This document shows positions 46,909 to 55,871 of a stretch of DNA of 64,000 nucleotides, in pieces. The notes below the pieces were generated by a model. The model made no database searches. It saw nothing but the letters and a program-made list of their open reading frames with translations, and was not told where the DNA came from. The translations under genes were made by a program, and so were the position numbers. Each line of letters begins with the position of its first letter. Position 1 is the stretch's first letter. The DNA is from Planctomycetota bacterium (GTDB lineage Bacteria; Planctomycetota; Phycisphaerae; Phycisphaerales; UBA1924), in the NCBI GenBank assembly GCA_018242605.1, contig JAFEBP010000014.1, positions 186,001 through 250,000 on the forward strand, given 5' to 3'.

Positions 46909-48300
46909 TCAGCCGGGGCCGGTGAGCGAGCTGCCGCCGCTGGGAAGGACGGGGGTCATCGTCGGGTTCTTGGGCGGGACGGGGTTGCTCTGGGGGTTCT
47001 GCTCGCCGGTCTTGGGCGCCAGGAGGTATTCCATGTCGCCGGTCAGGACGTCGACCTTGTAGGACGGCAGGGCGTAGGCCCACGGGCTCCACTTGGCGTT
47101 CCATTCTTCGGCCTGCTTCTTGGAAGCGGCGGCGGTGGCCTTGCGGGCGTCTTCGTCTGCCTTGGCCGCGGCGGCCTTGGCGGCGGCTTCGGCGGCTGGG
47201 TCGGTCTTGGCGGCGTCGGGTCCGGACTCGGGCGTGACGTCGGGCTGCGGGCCCTTCTTGCTGGCGTCGCCTTCTTCGCCTTCGCCCTTGGGCTTGGAGA
47301 CGTCGGCGGTGGCGTTCGCGGCCGGGGGCGCCGCGGAGGGAGTGGCGGCGGCGGGGGCGGGTGCTTCCTCCTCGTAGCGGGCGGAGAGGGAGGCCCAGGT
47401 CTTGTCGTCCTTCTTCACGAGCCTGGTCGTGATGACGGTGCCGTCGAAACAGCGCACTTCGTAGACGGTGGCGTCGGGGGAGTTAAAGTCGATTTCGGAA
47501 GCGGGGCGGACATCGTCGAGCGTCATGAGCGACAACTGCTGCGCGGTGCGTGTCGCGGCGTACTTGTCCTTGGGGGTCCGGCCGGCGGGGATGTCCTTGA
47601 TGAGGTACTCGCCGTCGGTGGGCTTTTCGCGGTAGACGTGGATCGTTTCGCCGCCGGGGCGCTTGATGGTCGCGTTCTTCACCTTGTCGTTGGGAAGTTC
47701 CAGGATGCTCTTGTCCACGAAGGCCATCGGGTCGGCCTGAACCTCCAGCTCGGCCTCGACGAGGTACGACTGGGCCTCACCGTTGCGACGCACGTAGCGT
47801 TTGGCCTTGCCTTCGGGCGGGGGCGAGAAGGGGTCGGTCACGCCGCCCATGTCGCGCTTGCCGATGATCAGGCTCGCCAGGTCCTTGCCGTCGGCGGCCT
47901 TGAGCGTGACGAGCGTGCTCTTGGCGTCGTCCTTGGAAGGGTCGCCGATCTCGAGCTTGTCGTAGAGGTCGGGCTTGGCGGTCTTGGGCTCGATGATCCG
48001 GGCCTCGGCCATCCCTGAGACGATGGGCCGGATCTGATCGAACTTTGCGGGGAAGTTGCCCTTGTTCTCGACGACCCAGTTCCTGCCGGACGCGTCACGG
48101 ACGAAGACGGACTGCTGCTTGCCCTTCTGGAGGACGATCCGGGCGATGTCGCCGGCCTTGGTATCGAGGCCCGCGAAGAGGGGCGCCTGCGCGGCGGCCT
48201 CGACGGACGTGGCGGGCGTGCGGTTGGTGGCGATGAAGTACGCGGCGCCCGCGAGGGCGGCGGTGGCCGCGGCGAGGATGACGAGGTTCTTGCCGGTCAT
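46909..48300 (-). CDS. DUF4340 protein of the Gld-type ABC operon
   Basis: 463 residues; GGGAG lies six bases upstream of the ATG. One N-terminal membrane anchor (NLVILAAATAALAGAAYFIA) is followed by a periplasmic DUF4340 region. This contains LFAGLDTKAGDIARIVLQKG, YVRRNGEAQSYLVEAELEVQADPMAFVDKSILEL segments and DDVRPASEIDF. An Ala/Lys/Glu-rich insertion (about 325-400) separates the last strand block (WAYALPSYKVDVLTGDMEYLL). The family is consistently encoded after GldG-like subunits, and here it starts 39 bases after one. Probably an accessory envelope subunit; its mechanism is unknown. Confidence 0.85.
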   Translation of the reverse strand: MTGKNLVILAAATAALAGAAYFIATNRTPATSVEAAAQAPLFAGLDTKAGDIARIVLQKGKQQSVFVRDASGRNWVVENKGNFPAKFDQIRPIVSGMAEARIIEPKTAKPDLYDKLEIGDPSKDDAKSTLVTLKAADGKDLASLIIGKRDMGGVTDPFSPPPEGKAKRYVRRNGEAQSYLVEAELEVQADPMAFVDKSILELPNDKVKNATIKRPGGETIHVYREKPTDGEYLIKDIPAGRTPKDKYAATRTAQQLSLMTLDDVRPASEIDFNSPDATVYEVRCFDGTVITTRLVKKDDKTWASLSARYEEEAPAPAAATPSAAPPAANATADVSKPKGEGEEGDASKKGPQPDVTPESGPDAAKTDPAAEAAAKAAAAKADEDARKATAAASKKQAEEWNAKWSPWAYALPSYKVDVLTGDMEYLLAPKTGEQNPQSNPVPPKNPTMTPVLPSGGSSLTGPG

Positions 48301-48339
48301 GGTGCGCTCCCAAAAAATCGTCGGTGTGTGTTGGCGAGA

Positions 48340-50298
48340 TCAGTCGGCGGTCTTGACGCGGCGGCGCGAGACGCGGTAAGCGCCCAGGCCGACGGCCGCG
48401 ACTGAGACCAGCAGCGGGATGAGGCCGATGTTGATGAACTTGAGCTTTGTGCCCATCATCTCGATGTCGTGGCGGAGGCTGCTCTTGACGACGCGCAGCT
48501 GCTTGCGGGTTTCGGCGTATTCACGCTGGAGCTTCTCGATCTCGGTCTTCTGCTCGGGCGTCAAGACGAAGGCGTCCTGGCCCTGCTTGTTGGCCTGGAG
48601 TTCGCCGATCTTGCGCTGGGTTTCCTCGACCTTCTTCTCCAGGTCCTGCTGCTCCTTCTGGAACTTCTGGTCGGCTTCCTTCTGCATCTGCTCGACGCGG
48701 GTGAAGGGGCGGGAGGATTCCTGGCGGGCGCGGACGGCGATCAGGTCGTTGCTGCCGCTGAGGTTGTCGAGCGCGTTCATGATGACGTCGCCGTTGTCGC
48801 CGAACTTCTGGGCGAGCTGGCGGCCCAGGAACTCCTGGAGGCGGACCCACATGAAATCGGCGGCGACGTCGGTGTCGGCGAAGAGGACGACGTTGATGGG
48901 TTCCTTGCTCTCGCTGAGGAACCCGGCGGAGGCCTTGGCGGCTTCCTCGGGCTTCTCACCCTCGACGGCGGGGCGGCCGGTGGGGAACGCGCTGTGGACG
49001 CGGCCGCCCAGGCGGGCCGCGATGGTCAGCGCTTCGGAGCCGGGGACGTATTCCTTGAGGAGGGCCTTGGGGTCGGGCGCGCCCATGATCATGGCGGTGG
49101 GCATCATCATGGCGCGGTCGCTGGTTTTGGCCAGGGGCGTGATGGTCGCGGCGAGGCCGGGGGTGGGGGCGTCGGCGGCGGCGTTGGGTTCCTTGCCGTC
49201 CTTCTTGGGCGCCTCGATGGGCTTGGCCTTGATGACGCCGGGGGTGGCGAAGTTGATCATCTCGGCCTGGCCGGTGATGGGATCATCCTTGGTGATGAAG
49301 GGGGGCTTGAGCTGAAGGTAAGCCAGGTAGAGGACGGGCTCGGAGCTGCGGCCGGAGGTGACGCGCACTGCGTTGGCAAAGTCGGCGGCGAAAACATCCG
49401 GAACGACCTCGACACCCCAGGCGTTGAGGAGCTTGTCGAGGTTGCTGGAACGGTTGGGCGGCATGCCGCCGGGGGGCTGCTCGCGGTCGGCGTCGGCGTT
49501 GGGGTCGACGAAGAAGACGGCGCGGCCGCCCTTCATGACGAACTGGTCGATGGCGTAGAGGGTGGCGTCGGAGAGGCCCTTGGGGTGCATCACCATCAGG
49601 ACCGAGATGTCGTCGGGGACGGCCTTGCAGTCCTTGCCGAGAGAACGGAGTTCGAACGCCGCCTTGATCTCGTTGGCGATGTACCACGGCGGGGTCTGGC
49701 GCGGCTGCCGGGTCTGGGGGTCCATGGTGAACCCGCCCTCCAACTGAAGCGTCGAGATGAGGCCGACGACCTTTTTCTTGGGGCTGGCCAGAGAGTTGAT
49801 AAGCTTGGAGAGGTCGTACTCGAGGAACTTCTCCTTCTGGGAGTCGAAGAAGGGGATCGTCTCCTTGCCGTCGGCGGTGTTGGTGCCGACCAGACCGAAA
49901 TAGAGGTTCTCGCCGGCGGCGGAGACGGGGACGCCCTGGACGCCGGCCTTGACGGCCTCGTCCTCGGCCTCGGTGAAGGGCTCGGGGTCGACGACCTTGA
50001 GGATGATCTTGCCGTTGCTGACGCGGGCGTATTCCTCGAGGGTCTCGCGGACGCGCTGGGCGTAGGTAGCGATCTGCCCCTTGCCCTGGGCGAGTTTGCC
50101 GGAGTAATAGAACGTGAGCTTGATGGGCTCCTCGGGGCTCTGCGCGATGTTGCGCGAGCCCTTGGTGAGCGTGTAGATGCTGCCCTGGGTGGCGTCGATG
50201 CGGGCGCCCCGGAGGCCGAAGCCGCAGAGCATGTTGACGGCGACAAAGAGCGCGATGAGCAGCAGGACGGAACCGAAGAGAGTGGCGCGGTTGTTCAT
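48340..50298 (-). CDS. GldG-like ABC transporter auxiliary protein
   Basis: 652 residues from the ATG at 50298 (MNNRATLFGSVLLLIALFVA); the upstream ATG at 50337 lies inside the permease gene. An N-terminal helix is followed by an ABC-type auxiliary domain: DATQGSIYTLTKGSRNIAQS, EPIKLTFYYSG, and DLSKLINSLASPKKKVVGLIS, as in GldG/IFT52-like proteins. A coiled coil (about 555-625, QKEQQDLEKKVEETQRKIGE) precedes a C-terminal transmembrane helix and a basic RRRVKT tail. It sits in the membrane with a large periplasmic domain. It begins 13 bases after the permease stop. Confidence 0.88.
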   Translation of the reverse strand: MNNRATLFGSVLLLIALFVAVNMLCGFGLRGARIDATQGSIYTLTKGSRNIAQSPEEPIKLTFYYSGKLAQGKGQIATYAQRVRETLEEYARVSNGKIILKVVDPEPFTEAEDEAVKAGVQGVPVSAAGENLYFGLVGTNTADGKETIPFFDSQKEKFLEYDLSKLINSLASPKKKVVGLISTLQLEGGFTMDPQTRQPRQTPPWYIANEIKAAFELRSLGKDCKAVPDDISVLMVMHPKGLSDATLYAIDQFVMKGGRAVFFVDPNADADREQPPGGMPPNRSSNLDKLLNAWGVEVVPDVFAADFANAVRVTSGRSSEPVLYLAYLQLKPPFITKDDPITGQAEMINFATPGVIKAKPIEAPKKDGKEPNAAADAPTPGLAATITPLAKTSDRAMMMPTAMIMGAPDPKALLKEYVPGSEALTIAARLGGRVHSAFPTGRPAVEGEKPEEAAKASAGFLSESKEPINVVLFADTDVAADFMWVRLQEFLGRQLAQKFGDNGDVIMNALDNLSGSNDLIAVRARQESSRPFTRVEQMQKEADQKFQKEQQDLEKKVEETQRKIGELQANKQGQDAFVLTPEQKTEIEKLQREYAETRKQLRVVKSSLRHDIEMMGTKLKFINIGLIPLLVSVAAVGLGAYRVSRRRVKTAD

Positions 50299-50311
50299 GG
50301 GTTGAACCGGT

Positions 50312-51043
50312 TCAGGATTTCTTGGACTCGAGGACAACGCCGTTGATGAAGAGGCACACCACGATGAGGGACGCGAAGAAGACCATGTCGCGGGCGTCGA
50401 TGACGCCCTTGGCGATCGAGTCGAAGCGCGTCAGGAAGCTGAAGGACTGGATGGTGTCCACGATGATCGGGGGCGCCCAGCCCTGCAGGAAGTTGGTCAC
50501 GGGGCTGAAGCCGGCGAGCAGGAAGAGGAAGCAGACCACGACGGTGAGGATGAAGGCGATGACCTGGCTCTTGGTGCAGGCGGAGATGCAGGCGCCGATG
50601 GCGAGGAATCCGCCGGCCATCAGCAGGCTGCCGATGTAGCCGAAGAAGATGGCGCCGTTGTCGGGGCGGCCGAGGTAGTTGACGGTGATCCAGACGGGGA
50701 AGGTCAGGACCAGAGCGACGCCGGTGAAGGCCCAGGCGGCCAGGAACTTGCCCGCGACGGCGGCGGCGCGGCTCACGGGCAGGGTCATCAGCAGTTCGAG
50801 CGTGCCGGTCTTGCGCTCCTCGGCCCAGAGCCGCATGGAGACGGCGGGGATGAGGAAGAGGTACAACCAGGGGTGGAAGTCAAAGAACGCGCGCAGGTCG
50901 GACTGGTTGCGTTCGAAGAAGTTGCCCAGTTCGAACGTGAAGATCCCGGTGAGGATCAGGAAGATGACGATGAAGACGTACGCGACTGGGGTGACGAAGT
51001 ACCCCGCGAGTTCGCGTCGAAAGACTGGTCCTAATCCGTGCAT
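50312..51043 (-). CDS. ABC-2 permease, GldF-like
   Basis: 243 residues with six hydrophobic segments. VFRRELAGYFVTPVAYVFIV is the typical opening, and SMRLWAEERKTGTLELLMTLPVS is the ABC-2 signature. It matches the GldF subunit that pairs with GldA and GldG. It lies 58 bases after the ATPase gene and 13 bases before the GldG-like gene. Gld ABC proteins are required for gliding in Bacteroidetes, while in other phyla this set has an undefined envelope role. Nothing here supports gliding itself. Confidence 0.9.
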   Translation of the reverse strand: MHGLGPVFRRELAGYFVTPVAYVFIVIFLILTGIFTFELGNFFERNQSDLRAFFDFHPWLYLFLIPAVSMRLWAEERKTGTLELLMTLPVSRAAAVAGKFLAAWAFTGVALVLTFPVWITVNYLGRPDNGAIFFGYIGSLLMAGGFLAIGACISACTKSQVIAFILTVVVCFLFLLAGFSPVTNFLQGWAPPIIVDTIQSFSFLTRFDSIAKGVIDARDMVFFASLIVVCLFINGVVLESKKS

Positions 51044-51101
51044 GGGTGAGAATCCTGTCGGGGTGCTGTTGGGCCGCCGCGGCGGGCGGCGGGGCTCGCG
51101 T

Positions 51102-52097
51102 TTAGCGTGAGGATGTGGTGAGTTCGCGGAAGACGTCGTCGAGGCGGCCGGCTTCGACGCGCATCATGTCCACCTGCCAGCCCTTGGCCTTCACGAGGTG
51201 GCTGACCTCGTGGGCGATCGCCTTGCCGTGGCGGGCGATGACGGTGCAGCGGACCTGGGTGCCGTCGGCGGTCTTGTTGGTGCCGTTGTCTTCCACGGAC
51301 TCGACGCTGGGGATGCGCTTGAGTTCCTCGAAGATCATCACCCCCGGGGGCGGGATGAGGGCGAGGGTGACGGCGTTGTGGTACCTGCTCTTGGACATGA
51401 ACTCGGCGGGGGTGCAGTCGGCGACGATCCTGCCGCGGGCGATGAGGACGACGCGCGAGCAGACGGCCTCGACTTCCTCCAGGATGTGGGTGCTGAGGAC
51501 GACGGCGCGGCCGCCCTTGCCCTCGGCGTGGGCCTTGGCCATTTCGCGGATGAGGAGGCGGACTTCGTGCTTCTGGTTGGGGTCCAGGCCGTCGGTGGGT
51601 TCGTCCATGATGAGCACGTCGGGCTCGTGGAGGATGGCCTGGGCGAGACCGACGCGGCGCTTGAAACCCTTGGAGAGTGTCTCGACTGGCTGACGGAGCA
51701 CACCGCCGATGTGGGTGCGGTCGACGGCCTTTTTAATGGCTTGCTTCTTGGCTTCACCCTTGAGGCCGCGGACCTGGGCGCAGAACTCCAGGAAGGCCTC
51801 GGGGGTCATGTCCATGTAGGCGGGGGCGCCTTCGGGGAGGTAGCCGATGCGCTTCTTGACGGCGAGGGGTTCGGCCTGCACGTCGTGGCCGCAGACGGTG
51901 GCGGAACCGGAGGTGGGGGCGAGGAAGCCGGTGACCATCTTCATGGTCGTGCTCTTTCCGGCGCCGTTGGGACCGAGGAAGCCGAGCACCTCGCCGGTCT
52001 CGACCTTGAAGGAGATCGAGTCGACGGCCTTGATACCGCCCGAGTTGGGGGATCCGAACCACTTCGTGAGCTGTTTTAGTTCGATGAATGTTTGCAA
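51102..52097 (-). CDS. ABC transporter ATPase, GldA-like
   Basis: 331 residues from a TTG at 52097, with GGAG eight bases upstream. Walker A is FLGPNGAGKSTTMKM, the Q-loop YLPEGAPAY, signature LSKGFKRRVGLAQAIL, Walker B VLIMDEPTDGLDP, and H-loop VVLSTHILEEV. The C-terminal 100 residues (PPGVMIFEELKRIPSVESVE to LDDVFRELTT) are the usual GldA/NatA extension. First gene of the four-gene operon ATPase, permease, GldG-like and DUF4340. Its 5' region runs to 52098-52322 with no clear promoter boxes. Confidence 0.92.
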   Translation of the reverse strand: MQTFIELKQLTKWFGSPNSGGIKAVDSISFKVETGEVLGFLGPNGAGKSTTMKMVTGFLAPTSGSATVCGHDVQAEPLAVKKRIGYLPEGAPAYMDMTPEAFLEFCAQVRGLKGEAKKQAIKKAVDRTHIGGVLRQPVETLSKGFKRRVGLAQAILHEPDVLIMDEPTDGLDPNQKHEVRLLIREMAKAHAEGKGGRAVVLSTHILEEVEAVCSRVVLIARGRIVADCTPAEFMSKSRYHNAVTLALIPPPGVMIFEELKRIPSVESVEDNGTNKTADGTQVRCTVIARHGKAIAHEVSHLVKAKGWQVDMMRVEAGRLDDVFRELTTSSR

Positions 52098-52322
52098 GAT
52101 GTACGCTCCAGCCGATCAAACTTGGACAAAAACCAACTCGGACCTAGGGTAGGGAACGAATCGAAGCGCCGGGGCTTGATCGAGGGGAATCATTTATAGA
52201 CCAAGCGATGAGAAAGTGAAGGGTTAAGTAGGTGTGCAGCGTCCGTGCCGCTGACGCGGCGCGGGGGCCTAGGTATTTCACACGATGGGGGTTGGCGTTC
52301 GGCGGCGGGAATTGGATGGTTG

Positions 52323-52820
52323 ATGGGCCCGGGACACTCTCTCCCCGGAGAACGGAGCCCTCGCTTGGCTGACCGAAACGACAACCCTCTGAACTCGCCG
52401 GACCGTTGGTACCGGCTGTTCGACACCGAGTCCAATCCGCATGTACGCATCGACGTGCCGCCGGTGCGGGACGAGCACGTGCAGACGCTGGCCGCGCGGC
52501 TGCACGATATCGCGGGCAAGGCGCGGGGCCGGCTGTGCCTGGATCTGACGGTGGTGGAGGAATACTCCTGGACGTGGATCAAGGCGCTGCTGGACCTTTC
52601 GTCCTACTGCAGCGATCTGGGCGGGGCGTTGTGCCTTGAAGGCATGAACCCTGAAGGGGCGGGCAAGTTCAAGGCGAACAAGACGCTTCGCACGCCGCGG
52701 TTCGGGGGCGTGCGGCAGCCCCAGCGTGCATCGTCGGAGCTGCTGCCGATCAGCGGGCAGCAGGCGGCGTACGGCCGCACGGGGTTCGCGGCGCGGCGGG
52801 GCTTTCCCGCGGCGGCGTGA
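52323..52820 (+). CDS. STAS-domain-like protein 1
   Basis: 165 residues if started at the ATG at 52323; GGATGG lies just upstream but the start is uncertain. Residues about 35-115 align by eye with the next gene: VRIDVPPVRDEHVQTLAARL with VRIDCPAVRERQAFALTDPL, and LCLDLTVVEEYSWTWIKALL with VTLDLSGVAAFSCAWINVIL. This is the anti-sigma-antagonist (STAS) layout with a serine at the phospho-acceptor position. A 45-residue tail follows (FGGVRQPQRASSELLPISG). Probably one partner of a phospho-switch; no kinase gene is adjacent. Confidence 0.65.
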   Translation: MGPGHSLPGERSPRLADRNDNPLNSPDRWYRLFDTESNPHVRIDVPPVRDEHVQTLAARLHDIAGKARGRLCLDLTVVEEYSWTWIKALLDLSSYCSDLGGALCLEGMNPEGAGKFKANKTLRTPRFGGVRQPQRASSELLPISGQQAAYGRTGFAARRGFPAAA

Positions 52821-52907
52821 CGCGGCGGGCGTCCGTCGGGACGTTCACTCTCTCCATCACCTTGGTTCTCTCACCCTCTCGGCGTTCAACGCACAGGAGT
52901 CACCATC

Positions 52908-53288
52908 TTGAGCACTACTCAACTGACCGATCACGGCGCTTCGGCGCCCATCGATATCCCTCCGCTTCCCAAGTCGATGATGACCATCGAGGACATCAAC
53001 GGCATGCAGTTCGTTCGTATTGACTGTCCTGCGGTGCGGGAGCGGCAGGCGTTCGCGCTCACCGATCCGCTCTGCACGCTGGCCGACCGGAGCAACGGGC
53101 GGGTGACGCTGGACCTGTCGGGCGTCGCGGCGTTCTCGTGCGCCTGGATCAACGTGATCCTGGCGGTGGCGAAGCGCTGCAAGTCCAAGGGGGGCGGGTT
53201 GATACTGGCGGGGCTGTCGACGCAGGCGCAGGCGACGATGAAGCAGATGGGGGTGCACAAGCAGGTGACGATCGCGAAGGCGGCGTAG
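52908..53288 (+). CDS. STAS-domain protein 2 (anti-anti-sigma-like)
   Basis: 126 residues from a TTG at 52908, supported by AGGAG eight bases upstream; no in-frame ATG fits. STAS fold: MQFVRIDCPAVRERQ, GRVTLDLSGVAAFSCAWINVI (Ser in the phospho-acceptor position), CKSKGGGLILAGLSTQAQATM and a final helix MGVHKQVTIA. In SpoIIAA-like proteins an unphosphorylated Ser binds the anti-sigma kinase. It is a tandem paralogue of the gene 87 bases upstream. A sigma factor gene lies 1.7 kb away on the other strand. Confidence 0.8.
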   Translation: MSTTQLTDHGASAPIDIPPLPKSMMTIEDINGMQFVRIDCPAVRERQAFALTDPLCTLADRSNGRVTLDLSGVAAFSCAWINVILAVAKRCKSKGGGLILAGLSTQAQATMKQMGVHKQVTIAKAA

Positions 53289-53292
53289 CTGT

Positions 53293-53319
53293 GGGGCATC
53301 AGGCTTCGGGCATCAGGGA
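53293..53319 (+). repeat. Short GGCATCAGG-type intergenic repeat
   Basis: GGGGCATCAGGCTTCGGGCA continuing TCAGGGA. A similar block is at 60999-61030. Both lie just outside coding regions. Function unknown. Confidence 0.5.
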
Positions 53320-53376
53320 GGAGGGAGGAGGGCGAGCCGCGAGTCGGGCGGGGCGGCGAGGTCATATGCTGTGGAT

Positions 53377-53625
53377 ATGGCCAAGCGCGTGCAGCCGCCG
53401 ATGGATCGCGACGAGTTTGACGAGGGGCCCAGCGCCGAGGATGTCGAGCGCTTCGGCGGTGTGACGCGCCCGTGCCCGGTGTGCAAGGCGGAGTTGTACG
53501 ACGACGCGGAGCTGTGCTGGAAGTGCGGGCACGCGCTGAGCAACCAGCCGCAGGCGCGGCCGGTGTGGATCATCGTGATGGGGGTGATCGCGCTGGCGCT
53601 GATCGTGTTGTACCTGGTTCGGTAG
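53377..53625 (+). CDS. Small zinc-ribbon membrane protein
   Basis: 82 residues from the ATG at 53377. An acidic N-terminus (MDRDEFDEGPSAEDVERFGG) is followed by a four-cysteine ribbon, CPVCKAELYDDAELCWKCGH. One C-terminal transmembrane helix (VWIIVMGVIALALIVLYLV) has its end at the membrane edge. The layout suggests a tail-anchored protein with a cytoplasmic zinc ribbon; the role is unknown. It is convergent with the PLP enzyme gene, 21 bases apart. Confidence 0.75.
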   Translation: MAKRVQPPMDRDEFDEGPSAEDVERFGGVTRPCPVCKAELYDDAELCWKCGHALSNQPQARPVWIIVMGVIALALIVLYLVR

Positions 53626-53646
53626 GCCCGCGGGGGCGCGGCGGGC

Positions 53647-54861
53647 TTACGAGAGCGCTTCGTCGAGGTCGGCGATGAGGTCGCCGGCGTCTTCGATGCC
53701 CACGGAGAGGCGGACCAGGCCGTCGGCGATGCCGAGCTTGGCGCGTGCCGCGGGGGGGATGCTGGCGTGGGTCATGATGGCGGGGTGCTCGATGAGGCTC
53801 TCGACGCCGCCGAGGGATTCGGCGAGGGAGAAGAGGTGGACGCGTTCGAGCATCTTGCGTGATTCGTCCAGGCCGCCCTTGATGACGACGGAGATCATTC
53901 CGCCGAAGGCGCGCATCTGCTTCTTGGCGAGGGCGTGCTGGGGGTGGCTCTCCAGGCCGGGGTAGATGACCTTCTCGACCTTGGGGTGCGTGGAGAGGTG
54001 GCGGGCGATGGCCAGGGCGTTCTCGCAGTGGCGCTGCATGCGCACGTGCAGGGTCTTGGTGCTGCGGAGCATGAGGAAGCAATCCGTGGCGCTGGGGACA
54101 GCGCCGACGGCGTTCTGCACGTACTTGAGACGCTCGGCGAGTTCGGCGTCGCTGGTGGCCAGGGCGCCGGCGACGAGATCGCTGTGGCCGCCGATGTACT
54201 TGGTGCAGGAGTGCAGGACGATGTGTGCGCCCTGGGCGATGGGGTTCTGGAGGTAGGGGCTGGCGAAGGTGTTGTCGACGAGGAGGACGGGGCGCTCGAT
54301 GGGCTGGCCCAGCGGGCCCAGGGCGTTGTCGCGCACGCCGTGGCCGGGGCCGGCTCGCTTGGCCCACTCATCGGCGACGGCGCGGATGGCGGCGATGTCG
54401 ATGATCTTGAGCATGGGGTTGCTGGGGGTTTCCAGCCACATCAGGCGGGTGGTGGTGCGCATGGCGGCACGCACCTCGTTGACGTTGGTCATGTCGACGC
54501 GGGTGGTTTCCAGGCCCAGGTGGCGGAAGACCTTGTCCAACTGGCGGAAGGTGCCGCCGTAGACATCGTCGCTCAGGACGATGTGGTCGCCGCAGCGAAG
54601 CTGGTGGAGCACGCAGTCCATCGCGGCCAGGCCGCTGCTGAAGGCCATGCCGGTGGTGGCGCCCTCGAGGGCGGCGATGTTGGATTCCAGCGCGGTGCGG
54701 GTGGGGTTCTTGCTGCGGGCGTAGTCGTAACCGTCCTTAAAGACCCCGGGGGAGGACTGCACGAAGGTGCTGGTCATGTAGATCGGCGTCATGATGGCGC
54801 CGGTGGTGGGGTCGGGCGATTGGCCGGCGTGGATGCAGTTGGTGGCGAAGCGGTAGGACAT
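53647..54861 (-). CDS. Cys/Met-metabolism PLP enzyme (cystathionine synthase/lyase)
   Basis: 404 residues. FATNCIHAGQSPDPTTGAIM and PIYMTSTFVQ open the family, YDYARSKNPTRTALE and GMAFSSGLAAMD follow. DDVYGGTFR, the PLP-contact LLVDNTFASPYLQNP and the Schiff-base Lys in HSCTKYIGGHSD are all present. The C-terminal SLGGVESLIEHPAIMTHASIP is typical of cystathionine gamma-synthase and gamma-lyase. The two cannot be separated by eye. A short insertion (RAGPGHGVRDNALGPLGQPI) precedes the PLP aspartate region. No SAM riboswitch was found upstream. It follows the sigma factor gene by 112 bases on the same strand. Confidence 0.93.
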   Translation of the reverse strand: MSYRFATNCIHAGQSPDPTTGAIMTPIYMTSTFVQSSPGVFKDGYDYARSKNPTRTALESNIAALEGATTGMAFSSGLAAMDCVLHQLRCGDHIVLSDDVYGGTFRQLDKVFRHLGLETTRVDMTNVNEVRAAMRTTTRLMWLETPSNPMLKIIDIAAIRAVADEWAKRAGPGHGVRDNALGPLGQPIERPVLLVDNTFASPYLQNPIAQGAHIVLHSCTKYIGGHSDLVAGALATSDAELAERLKYVQNAVGAVPSATDCFLMLRSTKTLHVRMQRHCENALAIARHLSTHPKVEKVIYPGLESHPQHALAKKQMRAFGGMISVVIKGGLDESRKMLERVHLFSLAESLGGVESLIEHPAIMTHASIPPAARAKLGIADGLVRLSVGIEDAGDLIADLDEALS

Positions 54862-54973
54862 GGGTGGACCCGGATGGAACGACCGAAACCCGGCCGCGGT
54901 GTGGGGAGATCGTGGAACGTGACCGTCGCCCGAGTGTAGTGCCGTTTGTGTGGGGCCCGCACCGAGCGCGGGG

Positions 54974-55648
54974 CTACTTCTTCTGCTTCTCGCCGAGCAG
55001 ATCGCGGAGGGCGTCGATGGCTTCGGCGTGGCGGCGGGAGACGGTGGATTTGTTTTTGCCCAGGGCGGCGCCGACTTCGGACATGGACTTGCCTTCGAGG
55101 TAGAGCATGCGGACGAGGGCGGCGTGGTCGGGGCCCAGGGCGCTCAGGGCGGTCTTGAGACGGGCGCGGATTTCCTTGTCTTCGAAACTCGACGCGGCGG
55201 GGGGGCGGCGGTCGGTGGGGTCTTCGCGCGGGGAGTCCTGGTCGCGGAGGCTGCTGAGGAGGTAGACAGCGCCCAGGCGGTCGACGGCCTCGGCGAACTG
55301 TTTGGCGAGGTACTCGGGGTCGTCGCTGGCGCTGGTGCGGGCGACGTTGGCTTCAAGCACTTCGTTGGCGTTGGCCTGCTCGGTGACGGCGCGGCGGGCG
55401 GCGGGGGGGAGCCAGGTCATTTTGCGAAGGCCGTCGAAGATGGCGCCGCGGATGCGGTAGTGGGCGAAGGTGGTGAAGGAGACGCCGCGGGAGGCGTCGA
55501 ACTGCTTGGCGGCTTCGACGAGGCCGAGTTGACCGAAGGCGACGAGTTCTTCGTAGTCTGCGTGCGCGGGGAGGGTCTTGGCGATGTTGCGCGCGAGCGC
55601 CCTGACGTAGGGCTGCTGCTCCATGATGAGGCGGTCTTGCGGGGTCAT
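54974..55648 (-). CDS. Sigma-70 family factor, FliA/SigF-like
   Basis: 224 residues. Region 2 reads YEELVAFGQLGLVEAAKQFD and VSFTTFAHYRIRGAIFDGLR, the -10 binding helix as in FliA. Region 3 includes LRKMTWLPPAARRAV. Region 4 is LYLEGKSMSEVGAALGKNKS continuing TVSRRHAEAIDALRDLL, a -35-binding helix-turn-helix. The length and lack of region 1 place it with group 3 sigma factors (flagellar, sporulation or general stress). The tandem STAS proteins 1.7 kb away could belong to its regulatory circuit, but the anti-sigma gene is missing here. Confidence 0.9.
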   Translation of the reverse strand: MTPQDRLIMEQQPYVRALARNIAKTLPAHADYEELVAFGQLGLVEAAKQFDASRGVSFTTFAHYRIRGAIFDGLRKMTWLPPAARRAVTEQANANEVLEANVARTSASDDPEYLAKQFAEAVDRLGAVYLLSSLRDQDSPREDPTDRRPPAASSFEDKEIRARLKTALSALGPDHAALVRMLYLEGKSMSEVGAALGKNKSTVSRRHAEAIDALRDLLGEKQKK

Positions 55649-55871
55649 CTGGGGGTCATCTGGCGGTCATCGGGGGTGGGGCGGAAGGATACGGGCGCTG
55701 CCCATCGGTGTTATCACGGGCGGTGGTTCTTGTCGGGCCGCATGGGCGACTGCCGGGCAGGAACCGGGGCGCGGGATTCAAAAAAGTGGGCGATTTTCAG
55801 CGAACCCAAGGGTGGCGATCTCGTACGGCAGGCGACGCGCCGGCGTGCGGCGCGGCTCGGAGGAAGACCCC

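Noticed and set aside
54862..54973. SAM riboswitch upstream of the Cys/Met PLP enzyme gene
   Set aside because: The 112-base gap has no conserved SAM-I or SAM-II core or terminator hairpin that I could recognise.
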